Below are positions 34,430 through 44,989 of a stretch of DNA of 64,000 bases, in pieces; position 1 is the first letter of the stretch; every line of letters begins with the position of its first letter. The notes beneath the pieces are model-generated. The model worked only from the letters and a program-made list of their open reading frames with translations. It was not told the DNA's origin and ran no database searches. The DNA is from Podocnemis expansa (Eukaryota; Chordata; Testudines; Podocnemididae). A program made the position numbers and the translations under genes. The DNA is taken from contig ML682024.1 in NCBI GenBank assembly GCA_007922195.1, forward strand, positions 6,742,108 through 6,806,107, in the 5' to 3' direction.

Positions 34430-35612
34430 GGTGGGGTGGCCGTTATGTCTGCCACCTCCGTTGACAATGCGGACCGGGGTGCCAGTAGGATCACTGGGCT
34501 GTATAGTCCTGGAAGGGTTGCCCCTGCAGGGGCGCTGGTCCTGGGGATGTCCTCCTGTCTGGTGCCAAGGGATAGTCCTCCTTACAGGGATGGTCATGGT
34601 GCCAGAAACTACCTCTATGTTGACCTGGGGCTGAGTTGGTGCTATCTGATGATCCTGGAGGTGAAGGTGGTGAGGTGGAGTTGCAGACTCAGCAATCCTT
34701 GGACTGGAGCCAGGCCATTGGTGTAGTCGAGCACTCTGTGTGTTTATTGCTGGACAGATGTGTCTCGGTGGGTGATACTTCAATCCCTGGGTTTCCACTG
34801 CCACTGGTGTTGATGACGAGGACGATCTCCAGCATTGATGCTGGATCTTGGACCCTCCCAAGGACTGGGAAAGGGACTGGCGCTGGGAAGACTGTTGTGA
34901 CAGTGCCAAAGCTCATTCCAGGGACAGGTCATGTGGAGATGTGTGAGCTGGTGATGGGAGCTCTTCCCCTGACTCTGACTGCGAGCCCATACTAGGTGAC
35001 TCAGGGTGCCCAGGGGAAGAGGATATCTGGTGCCAGCTTTCAACAGACTGCAGCGTTGGGGACAGGGGAATAGAAGCCTGGTCCCTGGCTGCACTCCAGT
35101 ATTGTGCCTCTGGCTCCTATGCCAGGGGCTTTGATGCTGAGGGGCTGGACCCGTGTTGATGTTGGGGCCAGGCCTTTGATAACATGGAAAGCTTGCCCCT
35201 TGATGCCACTGCTCTTGGTGGGGATGGAGGCACTGGCAGTGCCAGCAGGGTTCTTGCTGCCTCAAAGGCCTCCAGTATTGATGATGCTGGGATGGACAGG
35301 GTCCTTGAGGTCCTGGGTGCTGGGGGATCCCCTACCTGTGCCAGGGAGAAGGACCAATGTTGAGGGTGGCTCTTCCCCCAAGCCACTGAAACCTTCAGTG
35401 CCCTTGCCCAGTCCCAGCCTGCATGGGGCTTCTTCCCCTTGTCTGAGGGTGACAAGTGCTGGGGCGGAGCCAGTGCTGAGCAGGCTTATTGTGCTCATGT
35501 ATCCTGCGCTGACGGCCTCTGAGATGGCTCCAATGCTGGATGAAGAGCTGCCTTGGTGGCAAAGACCCAGAGAAGACTGTCCCTCTCCTTTTGAGTCCTT
35601 GTCTTGGAGGAC
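34430..35612 (-). pseudogene. DIRS copy 1 gag, serine/proline-rich part
   Basis: The - strand continues the gag reading from 41501 (after the insertion) as FKTRTQKERD and then a long Ser/Pro/His-rich, low-complexity region, as in copy 4. Frames change several times. Confidence 0.65.
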
Positions 35613-38600
35613 CAGGGATTAAAGTAGGGTGGAATGCCCTGGAACACCCATTATTTTTAGGGGGGAAGCACTTGGGGGCCCCTAAAAATAGAAAATGGAA
35701 CGGTCCCATTCCAGCAGGTCAGGCAGTGCTGTTAGAAGAGGGGAGGAATGCCTGTCCTGCCGTAAAGTCCTGGCCAGCCCCCCTGTGCATGTGCAGGCTG
35801 CACTCCAAGGTAGAAGCCTCAGAGAGCAGCCTGAGTAAAGGGCTGGCCAGGAATGGTGCTACCATTTCTGGCGCCCCCCTACAAGCAGAACAGGCGCCAG
35901 CGCAGACAAATGACATCACAGCGTGCTGCAATGGCATGCTCTCCATTTTGGTGCCTCCTCAAGTGTCAGTGCCCCCCTGCAATGGTTACCTGGCTTACCG
36001 GGTTGCACTGGCCCTGAGGCCAGGTTGATTTGCTCCTCCCCCACCCCCACCCCTGCCCTGGCCCTTGGGAGTCCAGGCATCGCTGGAGGGCCATGCTGCT
36101 GGGTGTGCAAGCACAGTGTGGGTCCCCACCTCCCCTTGGGGAGCTCCCTTGGGAACAGAGATGGGTGGGGTGGGGAAGCATGGCCAAAGCAATGATTCTC
36201 CCCAGCCCCAGCCCTCAGGAGTCCAAGGGCCACTGGGTAAGCAAGCAGGGCCTAGTGTCCCCTCGGGTGGCTCAGCTTGGGGGGGGGTAGGATGGGAAGA
36301 AGGGGTTGGGATGGTGGGCTGGAGAGGTGTGGAGGGAGTTGAGCGGGGCGGGGAGAGACAATGGGGGGTGTCATGCTATATTATAGGACAATACAATGGT
36401 AGCATTACAAGTAGGCTAGGGCTTTGATGTGCATGTGTTTCATTAGTGGCTTCTTGATGATGTTTACATGTATCCTGTTAGACATTAGCAAGGAAAATGA
36501 ACTGCTTCCTTATCTGTTACTATTGTTCTATTGGAACGGGTCAAAAGAGAACATTAACATTGAGCTGGACCTTTGATGTACCATTGTAAATTGTTCGTTA
36601 ATGGTGCTAATGCAGCTAATTACCTGTGGTGCCCAGAAGGTGAAGGTTTTACTTAAAAGGATGACATACATCACTATTCTCTACTTAAGAAAGTACCTGG
36701 GAACTGTGATCAAAGCCCACATGAAGAAATGATCTGCAAATGCCCACCTTGCTACAACTATAAAAGGAAGTTGTGAACATAAACCCTTTATCTCACATCG
36801 GTCCAAGTCTCTCAGGGAAAGTTTGGGCTGCAGGATTGAGATCCCAGCCTGGAAATCACCCTGCTAATTCTCAGGGGAGAATTAGAACAAGCTCTACACT
36901 TGGACTATTTGGTCTCTATTCCTTAAAACTGGATTTCTAACAACTGAAGCTGTGAAACAAGGACTTAAACCCATCTATGTGTTGGATATATGCCTAAAAC
37001 CTGCAATCTCCAGATTCTTCAAGGACTTATCTTCTACGGACTCTAAATAATTTGTACATATGTGATCCACTTTGACCCTATAACAGGGGTGGCCAAACTT
37101 ACAGAACTCAAGAGCCACACAAGTCGATTATTAAACCTTTGAGCTCTGCACTGAGGCATAAAACCACATATTTTTACTTACTCCAAAATTACTAAGCTTA
37201 AAATTCATTGCATACTTTAATTTTATCATTAAAACAAGGCAAATATTGATCCACTAATGTCTGATTCTAATAATTATTTAAGATTACCATGAAACTAGGC
37301 CTATACAGTAAAAATTTAGCTGTTGTTAGATGTAGAACACTACAGGCTTGTGGCAAGTTTATTTTAAAATCTGGGCAGTAACTTGTCAATGCAGTAGGTA
37401 AAAAGCTCTCTCAGATGCTGATCTCTAAGTATTGCACAATGTTTTGAATTTCATTATGAAATATGATGCTTCACAGCAGTAAGTTGTGCCAAAAATGGAA
37501 AGTAATCTACATTCAGTTTTATACTTTTCTCCTTTGTATTTTCATTTCGTAATATTCCACATCATGTTTAGGACTTGTAAAACATGATTTTATTTTAACA
37601 ACGAGTAAGCTGCATTAGGGCCTATGAGAAAATCTAAACATTCTATGGCTTCTCGGACCATGTCATGCTTCTCTCCCCCACCCCCATTGCCGCTTCCCTG
37701 CCATGTCTTACCACACTGCTGCTTCTCTGCTCTCCCCAACCATGCCGCACTTCTGCCCCCATCGCACCCAGGCCCCAACCATGCCCCTGCTTCCCTGCCA
37801 ATATTTCTGCCAGTAAACTTGTTCACTAAAATACTCATGGACAGTGAAGACAAAAGGTCTGAGGACTCAGACACAATTAATTTTAAAATGAGAGTAATAG
37901 TAAAGGAAAACACTGTTCTCATCTTAATCCTGTGAAGAGATGCACACAGGGATACCTTTTCAGCTGTTCAGAATCTCAACAGATCAATGAGAATTTAGGG
38001 GGACATAAAGTGCAAGATCAGAGCCTGTTTCGGTAAGTGCTTTGGAGTCCATGCACAGAAGATACTATGGAAAAAATCCCATTGAGTTTATTCAGTTTGG
38101 GATCAGGCCCTGTATAAATTCTAAATATCATTATTTGGTTTTTATGATACAAAGTAAAATCTTTATTGGGAGAGATTTTTTCTTCAGAAAGTTTACAACA
38201 CAATTTTCCATCCTCAGCCCTTCACAACAATTACTCTTGTCTAATGGGCTCAGATACCCATAGAGTCATTCATGAAGACTGCACTGAAATATAAATAGAT
38301 TTTGACTATACAACAAAGGAGAATTAATACCTGTTGAATGCTATTTAATCAGTAGTAGTAGTGAACTTTGCAGTGAATGTAAATTATCTTGGTAATTGAC
38401 TTAGTTATATTAATTAAAATTTTTTTATAAAATAAATGTACTAGCAGTTCCTTCTGCAAACAGATGACATACTGATGTCTCAGGCACACTTGTTCAATGG
38501 ACTTAAGGAATTTTTTTCTAAAGCCAGTTTTCAGTAGTGGTGGTGTATCCTAAGCCTAATAATTTTGCATGCTGAAAATGAACCATGATCTATAATAAGT

Positions 38601-39611
38601 ACTTGTAACATTCTTTAAATTAATAGAGGTTTTTTAAAATAATCTCTTGACAGTAGTCAGTGGTTTTGGATGTACCACTCATATCAATTTTCACTCATTT
38701 CTGATGATTCTTATTTAATCCTCAAAACAGAAATACAAGTGAAATAATTTTGCATTATATTACAATATCTGGAAATGCCAGGTGATTTTTAAAAACGAAA
38801 ATTAATTTATATTGCTTTTCAGGTTTAAATTGCTAATATCATCACTTATCTGTAGTTCATTGTAGACTTATTCTTGATCAATTTATATTGCCAGTTTTAA
38901 AAATATTTACCCAGAAAACAATATCAAAAAAGAAAAGTATTTAAAAAATCATGCACTGATATAATTAAAGACTGTATGATAATGCACACAGACAAGGAAG
39001 GTAGAATTAATATTGTGTGGGTAAACTGTATAATCTGACAGTTACTTAATTTGAGTGCTTGTCTTTGCACCTAACTGAGGATGTTGCTTTTCCCTGCCGG
39101 CTCTCACAATGGTGCCCCTCCCCTCCCTTCCCCGCTCTTACCACACTGCTTTTTCCCTGTGGGCTCTCACAGGATATGTTCACACAGGGAGGGCTTGTTT
39201 CAAAACAAGACGTTTCGAAACAAGCTGTTTCGAAATAACTCTTTATTTCAAAACACCTTATTTCGAAGGACAAAAGCAGTGTCCTTGAAATAAGGGAGCA
39301 AAATAGCATGTCCACAGTGTGAACATGCTATTTTGCTTGGGGAGGGGACTGCAGGCACCTGCAGGGTGCAGCGCAGAGGGGCGTTGCACCCCACGGGTGC
39401 CTACAGAGGGCTGCAGGCAGCTGCGGGGTGAGGTGCGGGGCTGTGTTGTACCTCGTGGGCGCCTGCACAGGGCTGCAGGCACCCGCGGGGTGCAGTGCCT
39501 GGCTGCGTTGCACCCGCCAGGTGAGGCGCAGCGGGGCACTTCACCCCGGGGGTTTAAAGCCTGGGCTGCCCCCAAACCTGGCAGTGGAGTCCTGGGTGCC
39601 CAGCTGGAGCC

Positions 39612-39712
39612 CACTGCTGCAGGGGCCGGAGTGAGCGCCGGCCCCCGGGATTCCCCGGTGCAGCCGCTCCTGCCGGGGGCGGGGCTGGCGCTCACTCCGG
39701 CCCCTGCAGCAG
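39612..39712. repeat. Inverted repeat (31-bp arms) abutting the 400-N gap
   Basis: 'ctgctgcaggggccggagtg' near 39613 recurs in reverse complement at 39682-39712 with about one mismatch over 31 bp, leaving a GC-rich loop. A second hairpin, 'cttcctcccagggtgc' and its complement, lies at 40140-40172 just past the gap. Confidence 0.8.
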
Positions 39713-40112
39713 NNNNNNNNNNNNNNNNNNNNNNNNNNNNNNNNNNNNNNNNNNNNNNNNNNNNNNNNNNNNNNNNNNNNNNNNNNNNNNNNNNNNNNNN
39801 NNNNNNNNNNNNNNNNNNNNNNNNNNNNNNNNNNNNNNNNNNNNNNNNNNNNNNNNNNNNNNNNNNNNNNNNNNNNNNNNNNNNNNNNNNNNNNNNNNNN
39901 NNNNNNNNNNNNNNNNNNNNNNNNNNNNNNNNNNNNNNNNNNNNNNNNNNNNNNNNNNNNNNNNNNNNNNNNNNNNNNNNNNNNNNNNNNNNNNNNNNNN
40001 NNNNNNNNNNNNNNNNNNNNNNNNNNNNNNNNNNNNNNNNNNNNNNNNNNNNNNNNNNNNNNNNNNNNNNNNNNNNNNNNNNNNNNNNNNNNNNNNNNNN
40101 NNNNNNNNNNNN
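39713..40112. other. Assembly gap (400 N)
   Basis: Exactly 400 N, probably a placeholder. Strong hairpins on both sides probably explain the failed assembly. Any protein read through it is meaningless. Confidence 0.99.
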
Positions 40113-41189
40113 CCCTGGCCAGGGTGCTGAGGGAGCAGCCCTTCCTCCCAGGGTGCTTAGCACCCTGGGAGGAAGGTCAATTGTTGTTTCAGAACACTTT
40201 GTTCCGAAACAACATGTCTGCACAGGGCTGTTTCGAAACCACTGGTTTCGAAACAACCCTGTTTCGAGAAAAAAAGTGGTTTAAGTCGTTCCGAAAGAAC
40301 GGCGGCCATTTTGAAACAAGCAGTTTGCTTGTTTCGAAATGGCCATGCGTCGTGTGGCCATGGCAGTTCTTATTTCGAAACAATCTCTGTTGTTTCAAAA
40401 TAAGAAGTGCGTGTGAACATACCCACAGTGCTGCCCCTCCCCCGGCTCTAACCACACTGCTTTTCCCTACAGCTCTCACAATGCTGCTCCTCTGCTGCAG
40501 GTTCTTACCATGCCGCCGCCTCTCTGCTGGCCCCGACCACTGCAAATTTCTTGCCCTTATCTCCTGCCATGCTGCCTTTCCCTGCTCCACTCTTCCGGGA
40601 GCTGCAATTTTTCTTTAAAGAGCTGCAGTTTGGCCATGGCTGCCCTATAATGTCACTTATTTTGTTTCCTTTCTTTTTGTATTAAACCTTTAGTTTTAGT
40701 TACTGAAGAATTGGCTGGCAGTGTGGAATTTCAGGTACGAACCAAACTTGTACTGTTCTGTGTAATGTGGCTGACCCTTTGGGGTCAGAAAAAACCTTTC
40801 TGGATAAAGAACTTGGCATTTTAAGCAGCTTCTCTCTTTACCAGGCCCAGTGGCTGTACTGGGGACCAGGCAGTGGCTGAAAATCAGTAAAGGGTATCGA
40901 GTATATTTTAGGGTGACTTTTTGATATCCAGTGTGGGAGATCAGAAGCATTGTTTGAGAGTGGCTGGGGAGTTTACCTCCATGTAATCCACCAGGGCTGG
41001 GAGAATCTGCTCTCCTTTCTCCAGCTTTCCCTGATCTTTGCATATGCAGGTGGTTATCCCAGGAGGCCCAGGTCACAGGGGGAGCTGAGGGTGGGGGGCT
41101 AGGAGGGCTAGAGTGGGCACATGGAGAGAGGGAGCTAAGGGAGTGGGACTGGAGCTGAGGAGGTCATGGGGAAGGAGGGATCTGATGGG

Positions 41190-41410
41190 TGCAGGCATTT
41201 TCAGGGCAGTAGCTGGGGGGCAGTTGTTGTGGTGGGGCAGGTGTTTCAGGGCAGCAGCTGGGGTAGAGGGCAGGCATTTGGGGGCAGTAGCTGGGGTGGG
41301 GGCAGTAGCTGGGGTGAGGGACAGGCATTTGGGGGTAATAGCTGGGGTGGGGGCAGTTGCTGGGGTGGGGGGCAGGTGTTTGCGGGGCAGTAGCTGGGGT
41401 GGGGGGCAGG
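41190..41410 (+). repeat. G-rich minisatellite, core 'gcagtagctggggtgggg'
   Basis: About eight copies of 'agctggggt(g)' alternating with 'gcaggcatttgggg', at spacings near 18 and 33 bp, giving a compound period of about 51 bp. It lies inside the compound hAT at 35613-41500. Confidence 0.75.
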
Positions 41411-41979
41411 CGATTGGGTGAATGGGGCTCAGACATGCATGAAAGGGGCCTGGAAATTTAAGAGGGTTCCAGGGCCCACCAAATTATACTTTAACCCCTG
41501 TGAAGGATCAACAGATGGAACATTTGTTGGCCCTGTGGCTCTCACACAGACACTTCAGGCATCTATCATGGGGGTTGCTGACCAGAATGGCCCTCCCGCA
41601 GGAGGTGCATGGCTTGAAGCCTGGCATGGTTGGGGGACCAGCACCAAACATGAGATGTGGTACAAGAAGCTCAGTCTGGAGCTTGAGACGCCCTGAAGAT
41701 CTATAAACTAACCCTAGAAACTTAAGACTGACAATTAATGAACTAAATAAGCTAACTCAAAGAATAATGGGAAACAGGTGCTTGCTGGATTGCAAGGGCA
41801 AAGCAGTTTGAAGACCATCCCTTGGACAGAAGAAAGGAACTGCAGGGAGGGCAGGATCAGTGCCATCTATATACTGCAGCCAGAGTGCAGGACCAAGGGA
41901 GTGTCGGTGACTTGACCCTGTGGGGACAGGTTAGGGCAAAAAAGCTTTCTGAATGACCATGCACTGTGGCATGCATACA

Positions 41980-42016
41980 CCTACATCAGAATAAATGTGA
42001 GCAGTGCTCGAAGAAG
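41980..42016 (-). repeat. Terminal repeat end of DIRS copy 1
   Basis: 'acacctacatcagaataaat' followed by 'gtgagcagtgctcgaagaag' corresponds to 'acacctataactgaatgcat', 'gtgagcagcccatctcgaag' at the right end of DIRS copy 4 (63580-63625). Confidence 0.7.
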
Positions 42017-42029
42017 TACCGAGGCGTCC

Positions 42030-42095
42030 TGGCTCCTAGGCCCCACTCCCCTTCCCGAGCCAGACTGAAAACCCAGGAGTCTGGCTCCCAGCCCT
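42030..42095 (-). repeat. MIR-like repeat unit
   Basis: 'cgaggcgtcctggctcctag', 'cccactccccttcccgagcc', 'gaaaacccaggagtctggct'. Confidence 0.5.
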
Positions 42096-42469
42096 GGCAG
42101 CAGTATTTCTGTTCACTGATGAGGCTGAAGTGGTTGGAGACTTGATCCACTGATGAACAAAGGCAATGTCCAGCTGGGTAGTGGATTTAATGGAGGCTAC
42201 CACTTCCTACTTCTGTTGCAGTGAGAACCCGGAGAGGGACACTCCCTGCTGGAAAGACGTACTGAAGCTAGGTTGGTCCATGGTGGGGGTGAGGGGAGAA
42301 GGGGGGGCTGACTGGGGAGGCAAGAAGGAGGTGGAATATTTGGGTAGATGGGCCTAGTGCATTAGATCTCAGGGGCATGGAAGGCGTGGGGTATCGAGTT
42401 AATGGGCCCATTAGTCTGGTATGGGTGGGAAGAGGGCGGGAGTTAGGATGTAGAGGACATCGTATGGGA

Positions 42470-42815
42470 CTGTTCCATAGATGTAATTTGAAAGGGTGCA
42501 GTGCGGAGTGGGGATACCACCCAGGATCAGGCCACGGGTCTGATCTGAGAGGGTGGGGATGGGGGTGGGGAGTGGGGTGGGGATAACACCCAGGATGAGG
42601 CCATAGGTCTGATCGGAGAGGGCGGGGATGGGGGTGGGGAGTGGGGTGGGGATAACACCAAGGATGAGACCACAGGTCTGATCTGAGAGGGTGGGGATGG
42701 GGGTGGCGAATGAGGTGGGGATTCCAGGTGGGATGGGCCTGCAAGTCTGATCTGAGGGGGTGGGGGCAGGGGCAAGGAGTGGGGTGGGGATACCAAACCA
42801 GGTGGGCCTGTGTGC
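42470..42815 (+). repeat. 69-bp minisatellite
   Basis: 'ctgatc(t/g)gaga' starts at 42540, 42609, 42678 and 42747, an exact 69-bp period, with weaker copies on each side. The unit is 'ggggataacacccaggatga' followed by a G-rich half. 69 is a multiple of three, so both strands carry long repetitive open frames; the Pro/His-rich one on the - strand is not supported as a gene. Confidence 0.9.
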
Positions 42816-43289
42816 CTAATGCCCCCCACCCGTCCCCATCCTTCTGTCTGTGTCCCAAATGGCCAGGCAGGAATCTTGGGGGGCTCCAATTCTGACACTG
42901 GCATGTCCGTCTGTCCCTCAGGCTGCTGGCCCTGCTCCCTACAGGTTCGTGGAGAGATAAACAGCTGGGCAGTCCTAGGGACAAAGCACATGTCTCCTCA
43001 GTTACAGGGGTCTTTACTCACCTCCCCCATCACCCTAACCCCCCAAGGATTCATCAGCTCTCCCAAGTGGCCTACCAGATCCTCCCTTTCTGTTGGTTCC
43101 CACATTCCCCTCTCCTTGCTCCCAGCTCCAGTCAAGGCTGTCTCTCCTCATTCAGGCCTTCTCCCCCCAGCACAAGTAGGATTGGGGACTGACCCACAGC
43201 AGATGGGTGGAGAGACTTGTGGGGCATCAGCAGCTTCATCACAAGGTGCAGAGAGAGAGATGGGTGTTAGATGGCCACAAGCTGGACCC

Positions 43290-43545
43290 ATTCCTATGGA
43301 GGCCTGGGCCATAGAGGCTATGGTGGCCAGTAATACAGAGACCAGGACCGTAGTTGAAGTGGGCAGCAGAGAGGCCAGGCCAGTTGCTATGATGGCCAGC
43401 ATTATGGAGGCCAGACCATTTACTATGGTGGTTGGCCCCATTGCTATAGCGGTCAGTCATACAGAGGCCAGACCTATAACAATGGAGACTGATGCTATGG
43501 AGGCCAGTCCCATTTACTGCTGGTGCTATGGAGACTTGTCTTGTT
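43290..43545 (+). repeat. Degenerate repeat with 'tatggaggccag' core
   Basis: At least seven imperfect copies of 'atggaggccag' or 'cagaggccag' with 'gttgctatgatgg'-like spacers at about 30-40 bp intervals. The frame stays open on both strands but without other coding evidence. Confidence 0.5.
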
Positions 43546-43885
43546 GCTATACCAGGCCTCTCAGTCTGGGGGTACCAGTATCCCTGGAACACCAGGATTC
43601 AAGCCTCAATTTCACGTCTTGCTTTCCAGGGCTAACTCTGCGGCCTGGATAGATCCCAGTCCTGGCTCCTCAGTCCCTGGGGTGGGAGCCACATACAAGC
43701 TGGACCTGACGTTCCAAGGCTTGGATCCTGGTTTGACCTGGGATGTCAGCCTCCTCTGGGAGGTGGGTCCTTCCAGCACTCAAGGGCAGCTCCATCTAGG
43801 GAATCACTGGGGTTCCCCTGTCCCTCATGACACAGCAATGAGGTGAAGGAGGCACCCAAATCCAAGGTCATCTCATCTTGAGTCC

Positions 43886-44921
43886 TCACCTCCTCCAGCT
43901 GTACCCGGCCTCGGTCAAGACCACCACCAGGACCAGCAGGACCCCAACGGCCAGACACAAACGAATGATGTTACCTGGGGAGTGATCCAGACTTGGGGAG
44001 GGTGCTAGAGGGAGGAGAGGGGCAGGAGGTGAACATACCATGGTAAGGAGGCAGTTTCCCCCCAACTCCCTATAGGAGAGATTAATCAGTCATCCTCCCA
44101 GTAATGCCCCCTCCACGCACCTATGGCAAACCAATTTGATCTGCCAGCCCAGAGACCACCGTACCTGTCCCCACACTGCCCGGATAGGGCAGAGTCGGTG
44201 CTGCTTCAGGCTGATTCAGGTCGGTTCCCCCTGCAGGACCAGAACCAGCATCTATTGGGGGGTAAGGGGGAAAAACAGTGACTCAGTGATTTGCCCTCAC
44301 CCTGTGACTCAGCTTAGCACTATCATTCCCGGGGGGGGGGGGGGATTTCTGCGGCTAGGGACAATGCCAGCTGGGCAGCCCCCAGACCCTGACTCCTCTG
44401 TGTCCTTTATTTGGAAACTCTCCTTAAGGGGCAGGGATGCCCCCTCACTCTGCCCTGAATCTCTGTCAGCTGTGGAACTGTCCAGTGATCCTGTCCAAAC
44501 TCCCTGGCCAGACATCCCCCTCTGCCAGGAACCAGGGCTCAGGGAAGAGCCTGGCTCTAGGCATCCTATAATTATGGAGTCTTCTGAGGTCTGGCTGACT
44601 GTGGGGCTGGAAATGGAGATGCAGACTTGGGCCCCTCACCTGCTACCACCAGCTCCACAGGGTCACTGGGGAGGGAGATGACAGGTGGCTCTGTCAGGCT
44701 CTCATAGCTGCAGGTGTAGATGCCCCTGTCTTCCCGCCGGGCATTTCTGATGCTGAAACTGGCTGTCGACCCAGGTGGCTCAGCATGCCACCGTGCAACC
44801 CCTGCCCGGTACAGCTTGAACCGCACACCCTGCTGCGGCCCATGGCAGAAAATGGAGACGTCCATCCCTGGCGTGATCCCCCCACTGGGGCTGAGAGAGA
44901 TGGAGGGCTTCTCATAGTGAT
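43886..44921 (-). CDS. LRC-type single-Ig activating receptor (leader missing)
   Basis: Three - strand exons in the standard phase 1-1 pattern: Ig exon 44640-44921 (94 codons), stalk exon 44165-44230, TM exon 43886-43974 with stop. The Ig domain starts KPSISLSPSGGITPG, has Cys in IFCHG and EDRGIYTCSY, and ends SDPVELVVAG, the signature of leukocyte-receptor-complex C2 domains (LILR, KIR, FCAR, GP6, OSCAR). The TM exon reads GNIIRLCLAVGVLLVLVVVL with an Arg at its start, then about eight cytoplasmic residues ending WRR. In FCAR, GP6 and OSCAR such an Arg pairs with FcR-gamma (established), so an activating role is inferred. The TM exon could also splice on at AG|GTGAGG just before the stop. 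No leader exon is visible above 44921. Confidence 0.8.
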
Positions 44922-44989
44922 CTAAGTTTAGGGAAAGAGAAAAATCGCCATTAGACCCTATCGGTGCTGGGATCCAGCATCATTCCAGC

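Larger units (their letters stand above)
39174..40428. mobile_element. TTTCGAAA-rich element with inverted ends, containing the gap
   Basis: Left end GGATATGTTCACAC and right end GTGTGAACATACCC are inverted repeats, flanked on both sides by 'aca', a possible 3-bp duplication. Both arms carry dense TTTCGAAA/TTTCAAAA blocks followed by GC-rich centres. The 3-bp duplication would suit PIF/Harbinger, but no transposase is seen. Confidence 0.55.
37084..40642. mobile_element. hAT element, 3.6 kb, with perfect TSD
   Basis: Left end CAGGGGTGGCCAAACTTAC; right end GTTTGGCCATGGCTG, an inverted terminal repeat. A perfect 8-bp duplication ccctataa lies at 37076-37083 and 40643-40650. Next to both ends the interior reads as 'agagccacac' and 'agagctgcag'. 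About 37140-39060 is AT-rich with no transposase recognised; 39174-40428 is a later insertion. Confidence 0.85.
36370..41060 (+). mobile_element. Interspersed element with TATA-like box, split by a hAT
   Basis: The halves 36370-37083 and 40651-41060 have matching AT-richer composition and differ from their GC-rich flanks. The left half has 'ctataaaaggaag' near 36769; the right has 'gtattaaacctttag' near 40678. This resembles an LTR-type promoter plus polyadenylation region, but termini and target duplication were not found. Class uncertain. Confidence 0.4.
35613..41500. mobile_element. Compound hAT-like element inserted in DIRS gag
   Basis: Left end CAGGGATTAAAGTA, right end TATACTTTAACCCCTG, matching the family of 24636-25200. 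Flanks tggaggac (35605-35612) and tgaaggat (41501-41508) agree at 6 of 8 positions, both differences being transitions. Removing the element and one flank copy rejoins DIRS gag in frame, independent support. It has swollen from about 0.6-1.2 kb to 5.9 kb by later insertions (36370-41060 and those inside it). Confidence 0.75.
29540..42016 (-). pseudogene. DIRS retrotransposon copy 1, heavily interrupted
   Basis: On the - strand, in order: terminal repeat end (about 41980-42016, 'aaatgtgagcagtgctcgaagaag'), gag zinc-knuckle part (41501-41690, MPGFKPCTSCGR then PHDRCLKCL and CSIC), rest of gag (34430-35612, 31961-33240), RT (about 30830-31345), RNase H/connection (about 30060-30600), methyltransferase-like part (29640-29990) and the first codons of the recombinase (29560-29640, VGSRKPST). 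Most of the recombinase and the left terminal repeat are missing. Many stops and frameshifts are present. Insertions: 35613-41500, about 33240-34420, 31579-31960 and a SINE tail at 29975-30050. Closest relative in the window is the copy at 57617-63640. Confidence 0.85.

Noticed and set aside
39258..40284. Long open frames across the 400-N gap on both strands
   Set aside because: They exist only because N codons are not stops; the flanks are GC-rich transposon.
41190..41410. CRISPR-like repeat-spacer array
   Set aside because: Vertebrate DNA, repeats degenerate and G-rich with short repetitive spacers: a minisatellite.
42268..42984. 238-codon Pro/His-rich frame on the - strand
   Set aside because: Explained by the 69-bp minisatellite; no start context, splice pattern or similarity.
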